From assembly GCA_910585015.1 (NCBI GenBank), contig CAJUCT010000002.1, positions 152,988 through 216,987 on the forward strand: 64,000 nt of DNA, in the 5' to 3' direction. Numbering within the stretch: position 1 is the first letter of the stretch; each line of letters opens with the position of its first letter. Made by a program: the position numbers and the translations under genes. Below the pieces are notes generated by a model. It searched no databases and was not told the origin of the DNA. It saw only the letters and a program-made list of their open reading frames with translations. This DNA comes from an uncultured Acetatifactor sp. (GTDB taxonomy: Bacteria > Bacillota > Clostridia > Lachnospirales > Lachnospiraceae). This document shows, piece by piece, positions 7,114 through 14,871 of this stretch.

Positions 7114-8892
7114 TCATTGCCCGCAGGAATAAATCGTATCCGGCACATTGGCAAGGGGGACCTTCGCCGTAATGCCATTGTTTGTCAGCGGATTACGCCT
7201 TTCGTAGCCAAACAGTACGGCCATTGGTTCATCAAAGATGGCGGTAAACACCTCCACATGCAATGTCTTGGTCAGTTCCCGGTAGTTACAGCCTGCTAAT
7301 TCCGGGAACAGCGTGTGTTCCAGAGACTCCCGGTGTACTATGTCGTGGATAGCATTCTTCCAAGGGTCCAGGGCAGGGGCAAAGGGAGGACGATTTTTCA
7401 TGTGCTCACGCAGGTACAGGTCATAGAGAAGATATTCCTTTAACCTGGATATTTGCATGTCTGCAGCGATGGGGCTGCTTACTCTGGCCTGCCCGGAGAA
7501 AAGCAAATTCCGCTCCCGCGTATCCTGAGAGACACAGGCACTTCCAAATTCCAGCAATATCTCATATTTCCGTATGCGGGAAGACTGCACTCCGAACAGT
7601 CCATACCGCTCATACCATGCCGCAAGGCTGTCATACAGGGCGTAGGGGCTCTCAAAACAGGAAAGAAGAAATTCCAGCGTATTCCCAAACTGGCCGCTGT
7701 TGTAGTAGATCTCCACCATTTCCTCCACCTGTTTCAGATGGCAGACATCCTCATAGGAGAGCCATCTGGTGGAAAGCACCTCATAGGGGGGCTGGCTGGT
7801 GTAGAGCAGATCGTACTCCGAAGCGTACCGCTCCATATCCGAACCTTTCAATACCTTGAGAAAGCCCAGCTGCAGCTGCTGCGGGCGGAGGGCATACACG
7901 TCATTGAAGGATGTCTGGAATCGGGGCAGATCTTCAAAGGGAAGTCCTGCGATCAGGTCCAGATGTATATGGATATTTTGCCAGGAGGAGATGCGCCGCA
8001 CGATGGAGGCAACTTTCGCAAAATCCATTTTGCGGTGGATCTCCGAGATGGTTTTCTCACAGGTTGACTGTACGCCGATCTCCAGCTGGACGGCGCCGGG
8101 ACGCAGCCGTTCCATCACGGCGAAATAATCCTGGTCCAAAAGATCGGCGGCGATCTCAAAGTGGAAGTTGGTAACCCCGTTGTCTTGTTCCAGAATATAC
8201 CGCAGGATGGGCAGGGCATGCTCCTTTTTACAGTTGAAGGTGCGGTCCACAAATTTCACCTGGGGAACTTTTTTCTCCAAAAAGAAGTCCAGTTCCCCGC
8301 AGACCTGCGGCACGGAGCGAAAGTCCATGGCCCTGTCAATGGAGGAAAGACAATAGCTGCAGGAGAACGGGCATCCCCGGCTGCTCTCATAATAGACGAT
8401 GCGGTGTTCAAAGTCCTGCATGTCCTCATACCAAAAGGGAATGTCATCCAACTTCATCCGCTGAATTTTATTTCCGTCAAGGACGGCGGGCAGTTCCCGG
8501 GCAGCGCCGGATTCATAGGCGGCTGCCAGATGGTAAAAGGCAGCTTCCCCCGGCCCGGCCATCACGCCCCGAAGCCCCCATCTGCGAAGGGTTTCGGGGG
8601 CGTCATAGGAAACTTCCGGCCCGCCGGCCCAGATATCCGTCTGGGGCAATAGCTTGCGCAGATCGGGGATGATCACATCCATCACACTGCGGTTCCAGAT
8701 ATAGCAGGAGAAAGCAATCACATCGGGCCGCCTTTTATAGATCTCCTGCAAAATATACGCGGGCTGTTGGTTGATGGTAAATTCCGCGATATCCACCCGG
8801 GATTTATAATCCCCCGCGCAGGCTTTCAGGGAGTGGACCGCAGGATTGGAATGTATGTATTTGGCGTTGATGGCCACCAGCAAAATCTTCAT
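7114..8892 (-). CDS. B12-binding domain/radical SAM protein with DUF4080-type C-terminus
   Basis: The 592-residue protein starts MKILLVAINAKYIHSNPAV, typical of the cobalamin-binding Rossmann domain fused to radical SAM enzymes. The N-terminal domain covers about residues 1-130. The radical SAM cluster motif CPFSCSYC follows near residue 175, and GLPFED lies in the barrel further on. The C-terminal 200 residues match the DUF4080 extension. The reaction is unknown; relatives include methyltransferases and ring-forming enzymes. It is a single minus-strand gene, divergent from the HD gene at 9119, with no biosynthetic partners beside it. Confidence 0.85.
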   Translation of the reverse strand: MKILLVAINAKYIHSNPAVHSLKACAGDYKSRVDIAEFTINQQPAYILQEIYKRRPDVIAFSCYIWNRSVMDVIIPDLRKLLPQTDIWAGGPEVSYDAPETLRRWGLRGVMAGPGEAAFYHLAAAYESGAARELPAVLDGNKIQRMKLDDIPFWYEDMQDFEHRIVYYESSRGCPFSCSYCLSSIDRAMDFRSVPQVCGELDFFLEKKVPQVKFVDRTFNCKKEHALPILRYILEQDNGVTNFHFEIAADLLDQDYFAVMERLRPGAVQLEIGVQSTCEKTISEIHRKMDFAKVASIVRRISSWQNIHIHLDLIAGLPFEDLPRFQTSFNDVYALRPQQLQLGFLKVLKGSDMERYASEYDLLYTSQPPYEVLSTRWLSYEDVCHLKQVEEMVEIYYNSGQFGNTLEFLLSCFESPYALYDSLAAWYERYGLFGVQSSRIRKYEILLEFGSACVSQDTRERNLLFSGQARVSSPIAADMQISRLKEYLLYDLYLREHMKNRPPFAPALDPWKNAIHDIVHRESLEHTLFPELAGCNYRELTKTLHVEVFTAIFDEPMAVLFGYERRNPLTNNGITAKVPLANVPDTIYSCGQ

Positions 8893-9044
8893 CAGAAAAA
8901 GTTCCTTTTTAAATAGTCTGTTTTATAACAATTCTATTTTACCGAAAGCAGAGAAAAGTGCAAGGGAAAGAAGGAAAGTTTGAGCAAATTTGTGTAGAAT
9001 ATAATGTGTACCTGTGGTAAAATGAGCAAAATGCCCTGCGCTTA

Positions 9045-9084
9045 GCTCTCCTGAACAAAATGTGCGCAGGAGCGCACGGGATCA
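9045..9084 (+). repeat. Family C 40-nt hairpin repeat, copy 1
   Basis: The segment from GCTCTCCTGAACA to CACGGGATCA contains the stem GTGCGC-AGGA-GCGCAC. It matches 17431-17470 at about three quarters of positions over its full 40 nt. Here it lies in the leader of the HD hydrolase gene, 19 nt before its ribosome binding site. Confidence 0.5.
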
Positions 9085-9118
9085 TGCTTAAATGAGCCAT
9101 TTGGAAAGGAGTTACATT

Positions 9119-9799
9119 ATGGAAGAACTAAAATCTATTAGGGAGGAACAAGTTCTGACCAACATCCAGAAAACGGAGGCTTTTCTGAGGGAACAATTTG
9201 CCGGCTGTGCCTATTTCAGGCAGCATCCAGCCGATGGGGAGTACCGCCTGCAGCATTCCTACCGAGCGGCTCACGCGGCCAGGGAGATTGCCCGCAGGGA
9301 GGGTCTGGATGAGGAGGGACTGGTGCTCGGCGGTCTTTTGCATGATGTGGGCTACAGCCTGCCTTTTGAGACCGAAGACGGTTGGATAGAACACGGGCGT
9401 ATGTCGGCCCGTCTGGCCCGTCCCTTTCTGGAGCAGCTTGACCTTGGCCCGGATAGGGTGCAGGAGATATGTTATGGCATTGCGATTCATGTGGACGGCG
9501 AGGCGGACTTTCCGGGGGAGAAGACGGCCTTTGCCCTGAGCATCGGAGATGCGGACGATGTGGACCGCTTTGACGCCTACCGAATCTACGATGCCATGGA
9601 GTATGCGGATTTCCGCAGCCTCAAGATAGAGGACAAGCGTAAATGGCTTCGGGAGAAGCTGGATTGGATCAGTTGGCGGCTGGGAGAGAAGTCCGGCACA
9701 GAGACTGCCCGGAAGATGATTGCGCAGCGGCTGCTGTACCAGCGGCAGTATTATGAGAAGGTGTTGGTACAGATGGAGCACAGCGAAGTGTTGGAGTGA
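9119..9799 (+). CDS. HD-domain phosphohydrolase
   Basis: The ATG at 9119 follows GGAAAGGAG with ideal spacing; the in-frame ATG at 9092 has no ribosome binding site. The 226-residue product has the HD signature in order: H in QHSYRAAHA, the HD doublet in GGLLHDVGYS, H in GIAIHVDG and D in GDADDVDRFDAYR. These residues bind one or two metals that hydrolyse phosphoesters. The substrate may be a nucleotide or a signalling nucleotide and is not determined by sequence. A strong terminator follows, so the gene is probably monocistronic. Confidence 0.8.
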   Translation: MEELKSIREEQVLTNIQKTEAFLREQFAGCAYFRQHPADGEYRLQHSYRAAHAAREIARREGLDEEGLVLGGLLHDVGYSLPFETEDGWIEHGRMSARLARPFLEQLDLGPDRVQEICYGIAIHVDGEADFPGEKTAFALSIGDADDVDRFDAYRIYDAMEYADFRSLKIEDKRKWLREKLDWISWRLGEKSGTETARKMIAQRLLYQRQYYEKVLVQMEHSEVLE

Positions 9800-9843
9800 G
9801 ATACAATCCAATCCCACAATATGTGTGGAAAAAGGCTTAAATA

Positions 9844-9888
9844 AAGGCTTTCGGCGAATTTGATATTTGCCGGAAGCCTTCTTTTTTA
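9844..9888 (+). terminator. Rho-independent terminator of the HD gene
   Basis: The stem AAGGCTTtCGGC pairs with GCCGgAAGCCTT, and CTTTTTT follows. It lies 45 nt after the HD-domain stop codon. Confidence 0.8.
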
Positions 9889-9893
9889 TGTTC

Positions 9894-10043
9894 TTAAACG
9901 GCAGTCAGCTGCTGAAATGTAATTTTGAGCCCCCTAATCCCATTTGAACCCCTCTGCATATGGCAATGATATCCGGGGACGCCGATATTGACAGCGCCTA
10001 AAGCGGCTGAACCGACTCCCCGGCCTACGAAAATATTATCCAT
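9894..10043 (-). pseudogene. MATE efflux transporter, N-terminal remnant
   Basis: This 49-codon minus-strand ORF encodes MDNIFVGRGVGSAALGAVNI and then GVP. That corresponds to the first loop and second helix of MATE multidrug/Na+ antiporters (compare VDQIFIGQGVGYLGNGA in the plus-strand MATE gene at 11452). After GVP the sequence becomes unrelated (GYHCHMQRGSNGIRG...), and it stops at the terminator of the HD gene. A normal MATE has about 450 residues, so more than 85 percent is missing. It lies 14 bp downstream of the LysR remnant on the same strand, which suggests that a former lysR-MATE pair has decayed. Confidence 0.6.
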
Positions 10044-10056
10044 ATCGCTTTTGCTG

Positions 10057-10905
10057 TTATCTGTAGGAACTATTTGTCACAATGGAAATAAATTTTTTCA
10101 GAAGAGGGCTTTGGGAGCTTTTCTTAGAAAAGACGCCATAGGACAAAGGTTCACTGCCTGCTAAAGGAATTGCACAGACAGCCGAGTTTATAAAATTCAT
10201 CTGCGGAAGGACAGAGCAGCCGTAGCCGGCCCTTACAAGCGTAAGAAGCACTTGCAGGTTTTCACACATATAAGTGGATTCCGGTGGAATATGCTGTGAA
10301 ATCTGATTTTGTAATTCCGAAACTTTAGATGGAAGCGCATAGGAGTTGCAGACAACAATATTCTCCAGGTATAATTCCTCTTTTGCAAGTTCAGATCTTG
10401 CAGCATAAGGATGTGCGGCGGGAACAATACAGCACAGGGGTATTCGAAATAACTCTTTATAGATTGTGTCGCTCTTTATTGGGACATCACCCTGGAAACC
10501 AAACAGCAGGTCCAGTTCATCCTGATAAAAGAGATTTAGAATAGACCTGTGGGGAATTACTTTCAAAAACGGATAAAGCTGCGGCATCTGTTCCCTGCAG
10601 GTTTCCAGTATTTTGCAGAGCAGGTCCAGATTGGCTTCGTTCTGGCAGCCGATGGTTAAAACCTGTATATTCGTATTTTGGTGTCGTTGTATTTTCTGTT
10701 GGGCTACATCCAGCCTGCCCATGACATTTTTTGCGTCTTCCAGAAAACTGATCCCGGCAGGGGTAAGGGTAACCGTCCGGGTGGTGCGGTGCAGGAGTTT
10801 TGCCCCCAGTTCGTCTTCAGGGACGGTACTGGCGGCGAGGGGAAGAAGATACAGGTAATCCCATGATTTTGCGCAAAGGCATGAAAAAAGCAAAAGTTTC
10901 CCGGA
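10057..10905 (-). pseudogene. LysR-family regulator with a destroyed DNA-binding domain
   Basis: From about 10810 down to 10057 the frame encodes a normal LysR linker and effector-binding domain, beginning EDELGAKLLHRTTRTVTLTP and ending in the usual substrate-binding fold. Upstream, the expected winged helix is broken. FHAFAQNHGIT, typical of helix 1-2, appears in a different frame and is joined to EDELG by only about 35 nt, where about 80 nt of recognition-helix sequence are expected. A 330-residue ORF can still be read here, but its first 80 residues are not LysR-like. The gene is therefore probably unable to bind DNA. Confidence 0.65.
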
Positions 10906-10906
10906 T

Positions 10907-11002
10907 ATGACACTGGAAATGATTGGAGAAGACAGAGACTGTGATGGATTGGAACATGAACTGGCTGTCTTATTCAACATCAGTTTAAAGAAAGTGAAAT
11001 GA
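10907..11002 (+). CDS. Possible 31-residue ORF upstream of the MarR gene
   Basis: An ATG at 10907 opens MTLEMIGEDRDCDGLEHELA and ends at TGA 11000-11002, only 3 nt before the MarR start codon. The acidic, amphipathic sequence looks like a real C-terminal fragment, and the tight spacing suggests translational coupling. It may be the tail of a larger deleted gene, which would fit the deletions around it. No family was recognised. Confidence 0.25.
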   Translation: MTLEMIGEDRDCDGLEHELAVLFNISLKKVK

Positions 11003-11005
11003 TAT

Positions 11006-11467
11006 ATGGATGGCAAGCAGTGTGCCGGTTCTGTTTTGGGGCTGGCCAATCAGATAAAAAGAGTTTTTGATACAACAACAGGGCGGTGTGGCACACGGGT
11101 ACGAATCCTGAATTTTGTTCTGGTGTCATATCCGGATAGGGAAATCTATCAAAAGGATATAGAAGAGGAACTGAATATAAGAAGCGCATCCGTTTCCACG
11201 CTTTTGAAAAAAATGGAGGCCCAGGACTTTATCCGCAGGGAAAAGGTTTCCTGCGATGACCGTTTGAAAAAGATACTTCCAACCAGCCATACGGTGGAAA
11301 TGAAAGAACAGGTTGAACGCCATATTGCTCTGCTGGAAAAGAGACTGACGGCGGGCATTGGCGCGGAAGAACTGAAGATTTTTCGTGATGTGCTTGGAAA
11401 AATGCAGGAAAATATGGAATTAACAGAAAAAGGAAATGTCAGGAGGCAAAAATGGATACAACAGTAA
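11006..11467 (+). CDS. MarR-family transcriptional regulator
   Basis: The 153-residue product has a MarR winged-helix core. RVRILNFVLVSYPDREIYQKD leads into the recognition helix region IRSASVSTLLKKMEAQDFIRR, and the wing REKVSCDDRLKKILPT follows. These repressors commonly control efflux genes and respond to small ligands. The gene overlaps the start of the MATE gene by 16 bp and is followed by ABC exporters, so it is probably the local repressor of this multidrug-efflux operon. It appears intact although the genes on either side are damaged. Confidence 0.85.
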   Translation: MDGKQCAGSVLGLANQIKRVFDTTTGRCGTRVRILNFVLVSYPDREIYQKDIEEELNIRSASVSTLLKKMEAQDFIRREKVSCDDRLKKILPTSHTVEMKEQVERHIALLEKRLTAGIGAEELKIFRDVLGKMQENMELTEKGNVRRQKWIQQ

Positions 11468-12058
11468 CAAAAACGAATCCACTTGGAACAGAACGGGTTG
11501 GGAAGCTAATCCTTACATTTGCTGTTCCAAGTATTATTTCTATGGTGGTCAACGCGCTTTACAACATTGTTGACCAGATCTTTATCGGTCAGGGGGTAGG
11601 GTATCTTGGTAACGGCGCTACCAATGTTGTCATGCCCATGACTGTGATCGCGATCGCGTTAAGTCTGCTGATCGGTGATGGAGCCGCGGCAGACATACCG
11701 CGTAATACTGACCGCGTCAACGATCATGTTGGTCCTGGCATTTCTGGTATTTCAGTTCGCGCCTATGAGTATTGTCCGGCTGTTTGGTTCCGAGTCAGAA
11801 CTGTACAATGAGTTTGCTGTGAAGTGTTTCCGTATCTTCCTTCTGGCATGTCCGATCAACGGGCTGCAGATGGCAACAGGCATTTTCTTCCAGGCCATCG
11901 GAAAGCCTACACAGGCAACCGTCCTGTCCCTGTCCAGGCAGATTGTTTACCTGCTCCCGGCAACCCTGCTGCTGCCGCTGGCATTAGGGGTGGAAGGGGC
12001 ATTGTGGGCAGGGCCGCTGGCAGATGCGCTGTCATCATGGAGGTTATTTTCCCTCTGA
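11452..12058 (+). pseudogene. MATE efflux transporter with a large internal deletion and frameshift
   Basis: Residues 1-80 (to SLLIGDGAAA) are a normal MATE N-terminus behind an AGGAGG site. Coding then jumps frame at about 11688 to RQTYRVILTASTIMLVLAFL, which corresponds to the helix 7-8 region of the family. It continues to GVEGALWAGPLADALS and ends abruptly. About 180 central residues are missing and the tail is cut by the start of an ABC-transporter fragment. A functional 12-helix transporter is not possible. GCGGCA at the junction may be microhomology. See the neighbouring remnants at 9894, 10057 and 12028. Confidence 0.8.
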
Positions 12059-12833
12059 TGATGGCGGCCATCATAGATTACGGGCTGAAAGGGCAGAGTT
12101 TTAAAACGGTGTGCCTGATCGGAGGGGCAATGATCGTGATGGCAGGGTTGGCACTGTTTTTCGGAGTGGAATCCGGAAAGCTGGCTTCCAGAGCCAGTTC
12201 CGGTTTTGCCATGAATCTGAGACAGGCAATGTATGAAAAGATACAGACCTTCTCTTTTTCCAACATAGACAAGTTTTCCACGGCAGGGCTTGTGACAAGG
12301 ATGACCACAGACGTGATGAATGTACAGCAGGCATTCCAGATGTCGATCTGTATCTGTGTGAGGGCGCCGATCATGCTGGTCAGCGCCATGGTGATGACCA
12401 GTATGATCCATCCCCGCTTTGCCCTGATCTTTTTGGTGGTGATCATCGCTCTGGCTTTTGTCCTTGCCCTGATCTCATCGAAGGCGAATCCGACTTTAAG
12501 GAAGATTTTCCATGAATATGATGAGCTGAATGCAAAGGTCCAGGAGAATGTGAACGGAATGAGGGTGGTGAAGTCCTTTGTACGGGAAGACTATGAGATC
12601 GGACGGTTTGAGACAGAGAGCGAAAAGATCCGCAGCCTGTTTGTGAGCGCGGAAAAGCTCCTTGCCCTGAACTCCCCGGTGATGCAGTTTTCCATGTATT
12701 CCTGTATCCTGCTGATCTCATGGATGGGGGCAGTGTGGGCACACATGAAGAACTGCTGGAAAACAGCCCGATTTACAGAGATATTTATGAGTCACAGACA
12801 AAGGAGGGCAGCAATGATGAAAGCGGGGAATAA
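12028..12833 (+). pseudogene. ABC exporter half-transporter lacking its ATPase domain
   Basis: The transmembrane domain begins mid-protein (EVIFPLMMAAIIDYGLKGQS) and runs through the coupling-helix region and KSFVREDYEIGRFE to LLISWMGA near 12735. There it is joined, out of frame, to the extreme C-terminus of an ABC ATPase, GTHEELLENSPIYRDIYESQ, which stops at TAA 12831. The nucleotide-binding domain, about 300 residues, is missing, and so is the N-terminal helix. The final codons overlap the next ABC gene as in intact ABC-ABC operons. The transmembrane part remains in frame with the downstream ABC gene. Confidence 0.8.
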
Positions 12834-14691
12834 AAAACCTATGGGGGCAACGTTAAAGCGCCTGATCTCGTACATACTGAAAAAATATAAATGGCAGTGC
12901 CTGTTGGTTGCGCTGTGTATTCTGGTCAGCACCGCTGCGAATATTGGCGGCACCCTGTTCATGCGGAATCTGATCGATGATTACATCCTGCCCTTTGTAG
13001 ATCAGATACAGCCCGATCTGGCTCCCCTTCTGAGGGCGCTGCTTGTGATGGCGGCGGTCTATTATATCGGGGTGTTCTGCACATGGGCTTATAACTATAT
13101 TATGATCTATGTGTCCCAGGGGATGTTAAAGACTGTAAGGGATGACCTGTTCCGCCATATGGAGCGTCTGCCCATCCGTTATTTTGACACGAAATCCCAC
13201 GGGGATATCATGAGCATCTATACGAATGACACGGATACCCTGCGGCAGGTCATCAGCCAGAGCATCCCCCAGATGCTGTCCGCGGTGATCACGATCGTCG
13301 GAGTGTTTGTATCCATGCTGATCTTAAGCCGCCCGCTGACACTGATTACCATTGTGATGGTGATCTGCATGGTATTCGCGACGAAAACCATATCCTCGAA
13401 GAGCGGATATTATTTTGTGAAACAGCAGACGGATGTGGGGAACTTAAACGGCTACATAGAGGAAATGATGGAAGGGCAGAAAGTGGTGAAAGTGTTCTGT
13501 CATGAGGATGTCTGTATACAGGATTTCAGGGCTTTGAACGAAAAACTGCAAGGTAGCGCCAACAACGCCAACCGCTATGCCAGTATCCTGATGCCGGTGC
13601 TTGGCAACCTTGGGTATGTCAGCTATGCGGTGATCGCCATGGTGGGCGCGTGTCTGTCTATCTTTGGCGGTCAGATGACCCTTGGAACCCTGGCCTCCTT
13701 CCTGCAGTTTTCCCGCTCCTTCAATCAGCCGATCTCGCAGCTTTCACAGCAGCTGAATTCTATCATCATGGCGATCGCGGGCGCAGAGAGGATATTCGGA
13801 CTGTTGGATGAGGAACCGGAACAGGACGGCGGATATGTGAAACTGGTGAATGCCCGGTATGATGAGCAGGGAAATCTGACAGAGGCGCCGGACCGGACCG
13901 GCATCTGGGCGTGGAAACATTACCATAAAGCGGATGATACGACAACCTACCAGATCATGGAGGGGGATGTGGTATTCGACCATGTGGATTTTGGATATAC
14001 GCAGGACAGGACGGTTTTGCATGATATTGAGATTTTTGCAAGGCCGGGGCAGAAGGTGGCTTTTGTGGGGGCGACGGGGGCCGGGAAGACAACCATTACC
14101 AACCTGCTGAACCGTTTTTATGACATCCAGGACGGCAAGATTCGGTATGACGGCATCAATATCAACAAAATTCAAAAGGCGGATCTGCGGCATTCCCTTG
14201 GCATTGTGCTGCAGGATACCCATTTATTTACGGGGACGGTGATGGATAATATCCGGTATGGAAAGCTGGATGCCTCGGAGGAAGAGGTGATAAGGGCGGC
14301 AAAGCTGGCCAATGCCCATGAATTTATCATGAAGCTTCCTGATGGGTACCAGACTGTCCTGAAGGGCAGCGGCAGCAGCCTTTCCCAGGGACAGCGGCAG
14401 CTTCTGGCGATCGCCAGGGTGGCGGTGGCAGATCCCCCGGTATTGATTCTGGATGAAGCCACTTCCAGCATCGACACCCGGAATGAGAAAATCGTTCAGG
14501 AAGGTATGGATCAGTTGATGCAGGGAAGGACAGTGTTTGTGATTGCCCACAGGCTTTCCACGATCAAAAATTCGGATGTAATCATGGTACTGGATCACGG
14601 GCGGATTGTGGAGCGGGGAAACCATGAAAGCCTGCTGGCAAAGAAGGGAATGTATTACCAGCTTTACACCGGTAAGCTGGAGCAGGAATGA
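12814..14691 (+). CDS. ABC exporter, fused permease/ATPase (half of a probable heterodimer)
   Basis: AAGGAGGG at 12801-12808 precedes ATG codons at 12814 and 12817. The 625-residue product has six membrane helices (about residues 20-330) with the coupling motif RYFDTKSHGDIMSIYTNDTD. Its ATPase domain carries Walker A GATGAGKTT (about 418), signature LSQGQ (about 523), Walker B VLILDEATS and switch histidine IAHRLST. Such proteins export drugs, lipids or peptides as dimers. The usual partner would be the gene now deleted at 12028, so this half may work alone, pair with the ABC protein at 14872, or be idle. About 50 residues between helix 6 and the ATPase form an extended linker. Confidence 0.88.
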   Translation: MMKAGNKKPMGATLKRLISYILKKYKWQCLLVALCILVSTAANIGGTLFMRNLIDDYILPFVDQIQPDLAPLLRALLVMAAVYYIGVFCTWAYNYIMIYVSQGMLKTVRDDLFRHMERLPIRYFDTKSHGDIMSIYTNDTDTLRQVISQSIPQMLSAVITIVGVFVSMLILSRPLTLITIVMVICMVFATKTISSKSGYYFVKQQTDVGNLNGYIEEMMEGQKVVKVFCHEDVCIQDFRALNEKLQGSANNANRYASILMPVLGNLGYVSYAVIAMVGACLSIFGGQMTLGTLASFLQFSRSFNQPISQLSQQLNSIIMAIAGAERIFGLLDEEPEQDGGYVKLVNARYDEQGNLTEAPDRTGIWAWKHYHKADDTTTYQIMEGDVVFDHVDFGYTQDRTVLHDIEIFARPGQKVAFVGATGAGKTTITNLLNRFYDIQDGKIRYDGININKIQKADLRHSLGIVLQDTHLFTGTVMDNIRYGKLDASEEEVIRAAKLANAHEFIMKLPDGYQTVLKGSGSSLSQGQRQLLAIARVAVADPPVLILDEATSSIDTRNEKIVQEGMDQLMQGRTVFVIAHRLSTIKNSDVIMVLDHGRIVERGNHESLLAKKGMYYQLYTGKLEQE

Positions 14692-14698
14692 TCGGAAA

Positions 14699-14850
14699 TA
14701 GGCAATTGCGAAATGCTCTCTTCAAGTGATGTGGCTGGAGTGCCCAAGTCCTGAGGAATAAGGCAGATTCTGCATATCCCTGCAAATTGGACTTGCAGAA
14801 CACGCATAAATGTGGCATTATAGGGTAAGAAAGTCAGGAGGCATTCCAGA
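14699..14850 (+). repeat. Family B element, partial second copy
   Basis: AGGCAATTGCGAAATGCTCT and the following bases to GTGGCTGG (about 14701-14739) match the left end of the element at 1161 at about 80 percent of positions. The right part differs; it contains the inverted pair CAAGTCC and GGACTTG. The right terminus is not recognisable. It lies between two ABC exporter genes. Confidence 0.5.
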
Positions 14851-14871
14851 AGAAGAGAGGATTAATCATAT

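Noticed and set aside
10057..11049. The 330-codon ORF as an intact LysR regulator.
   Set aside because: Its first 80 residues are not a winged helix; the expected helix is in another frame and is shortened by about 45 nt.
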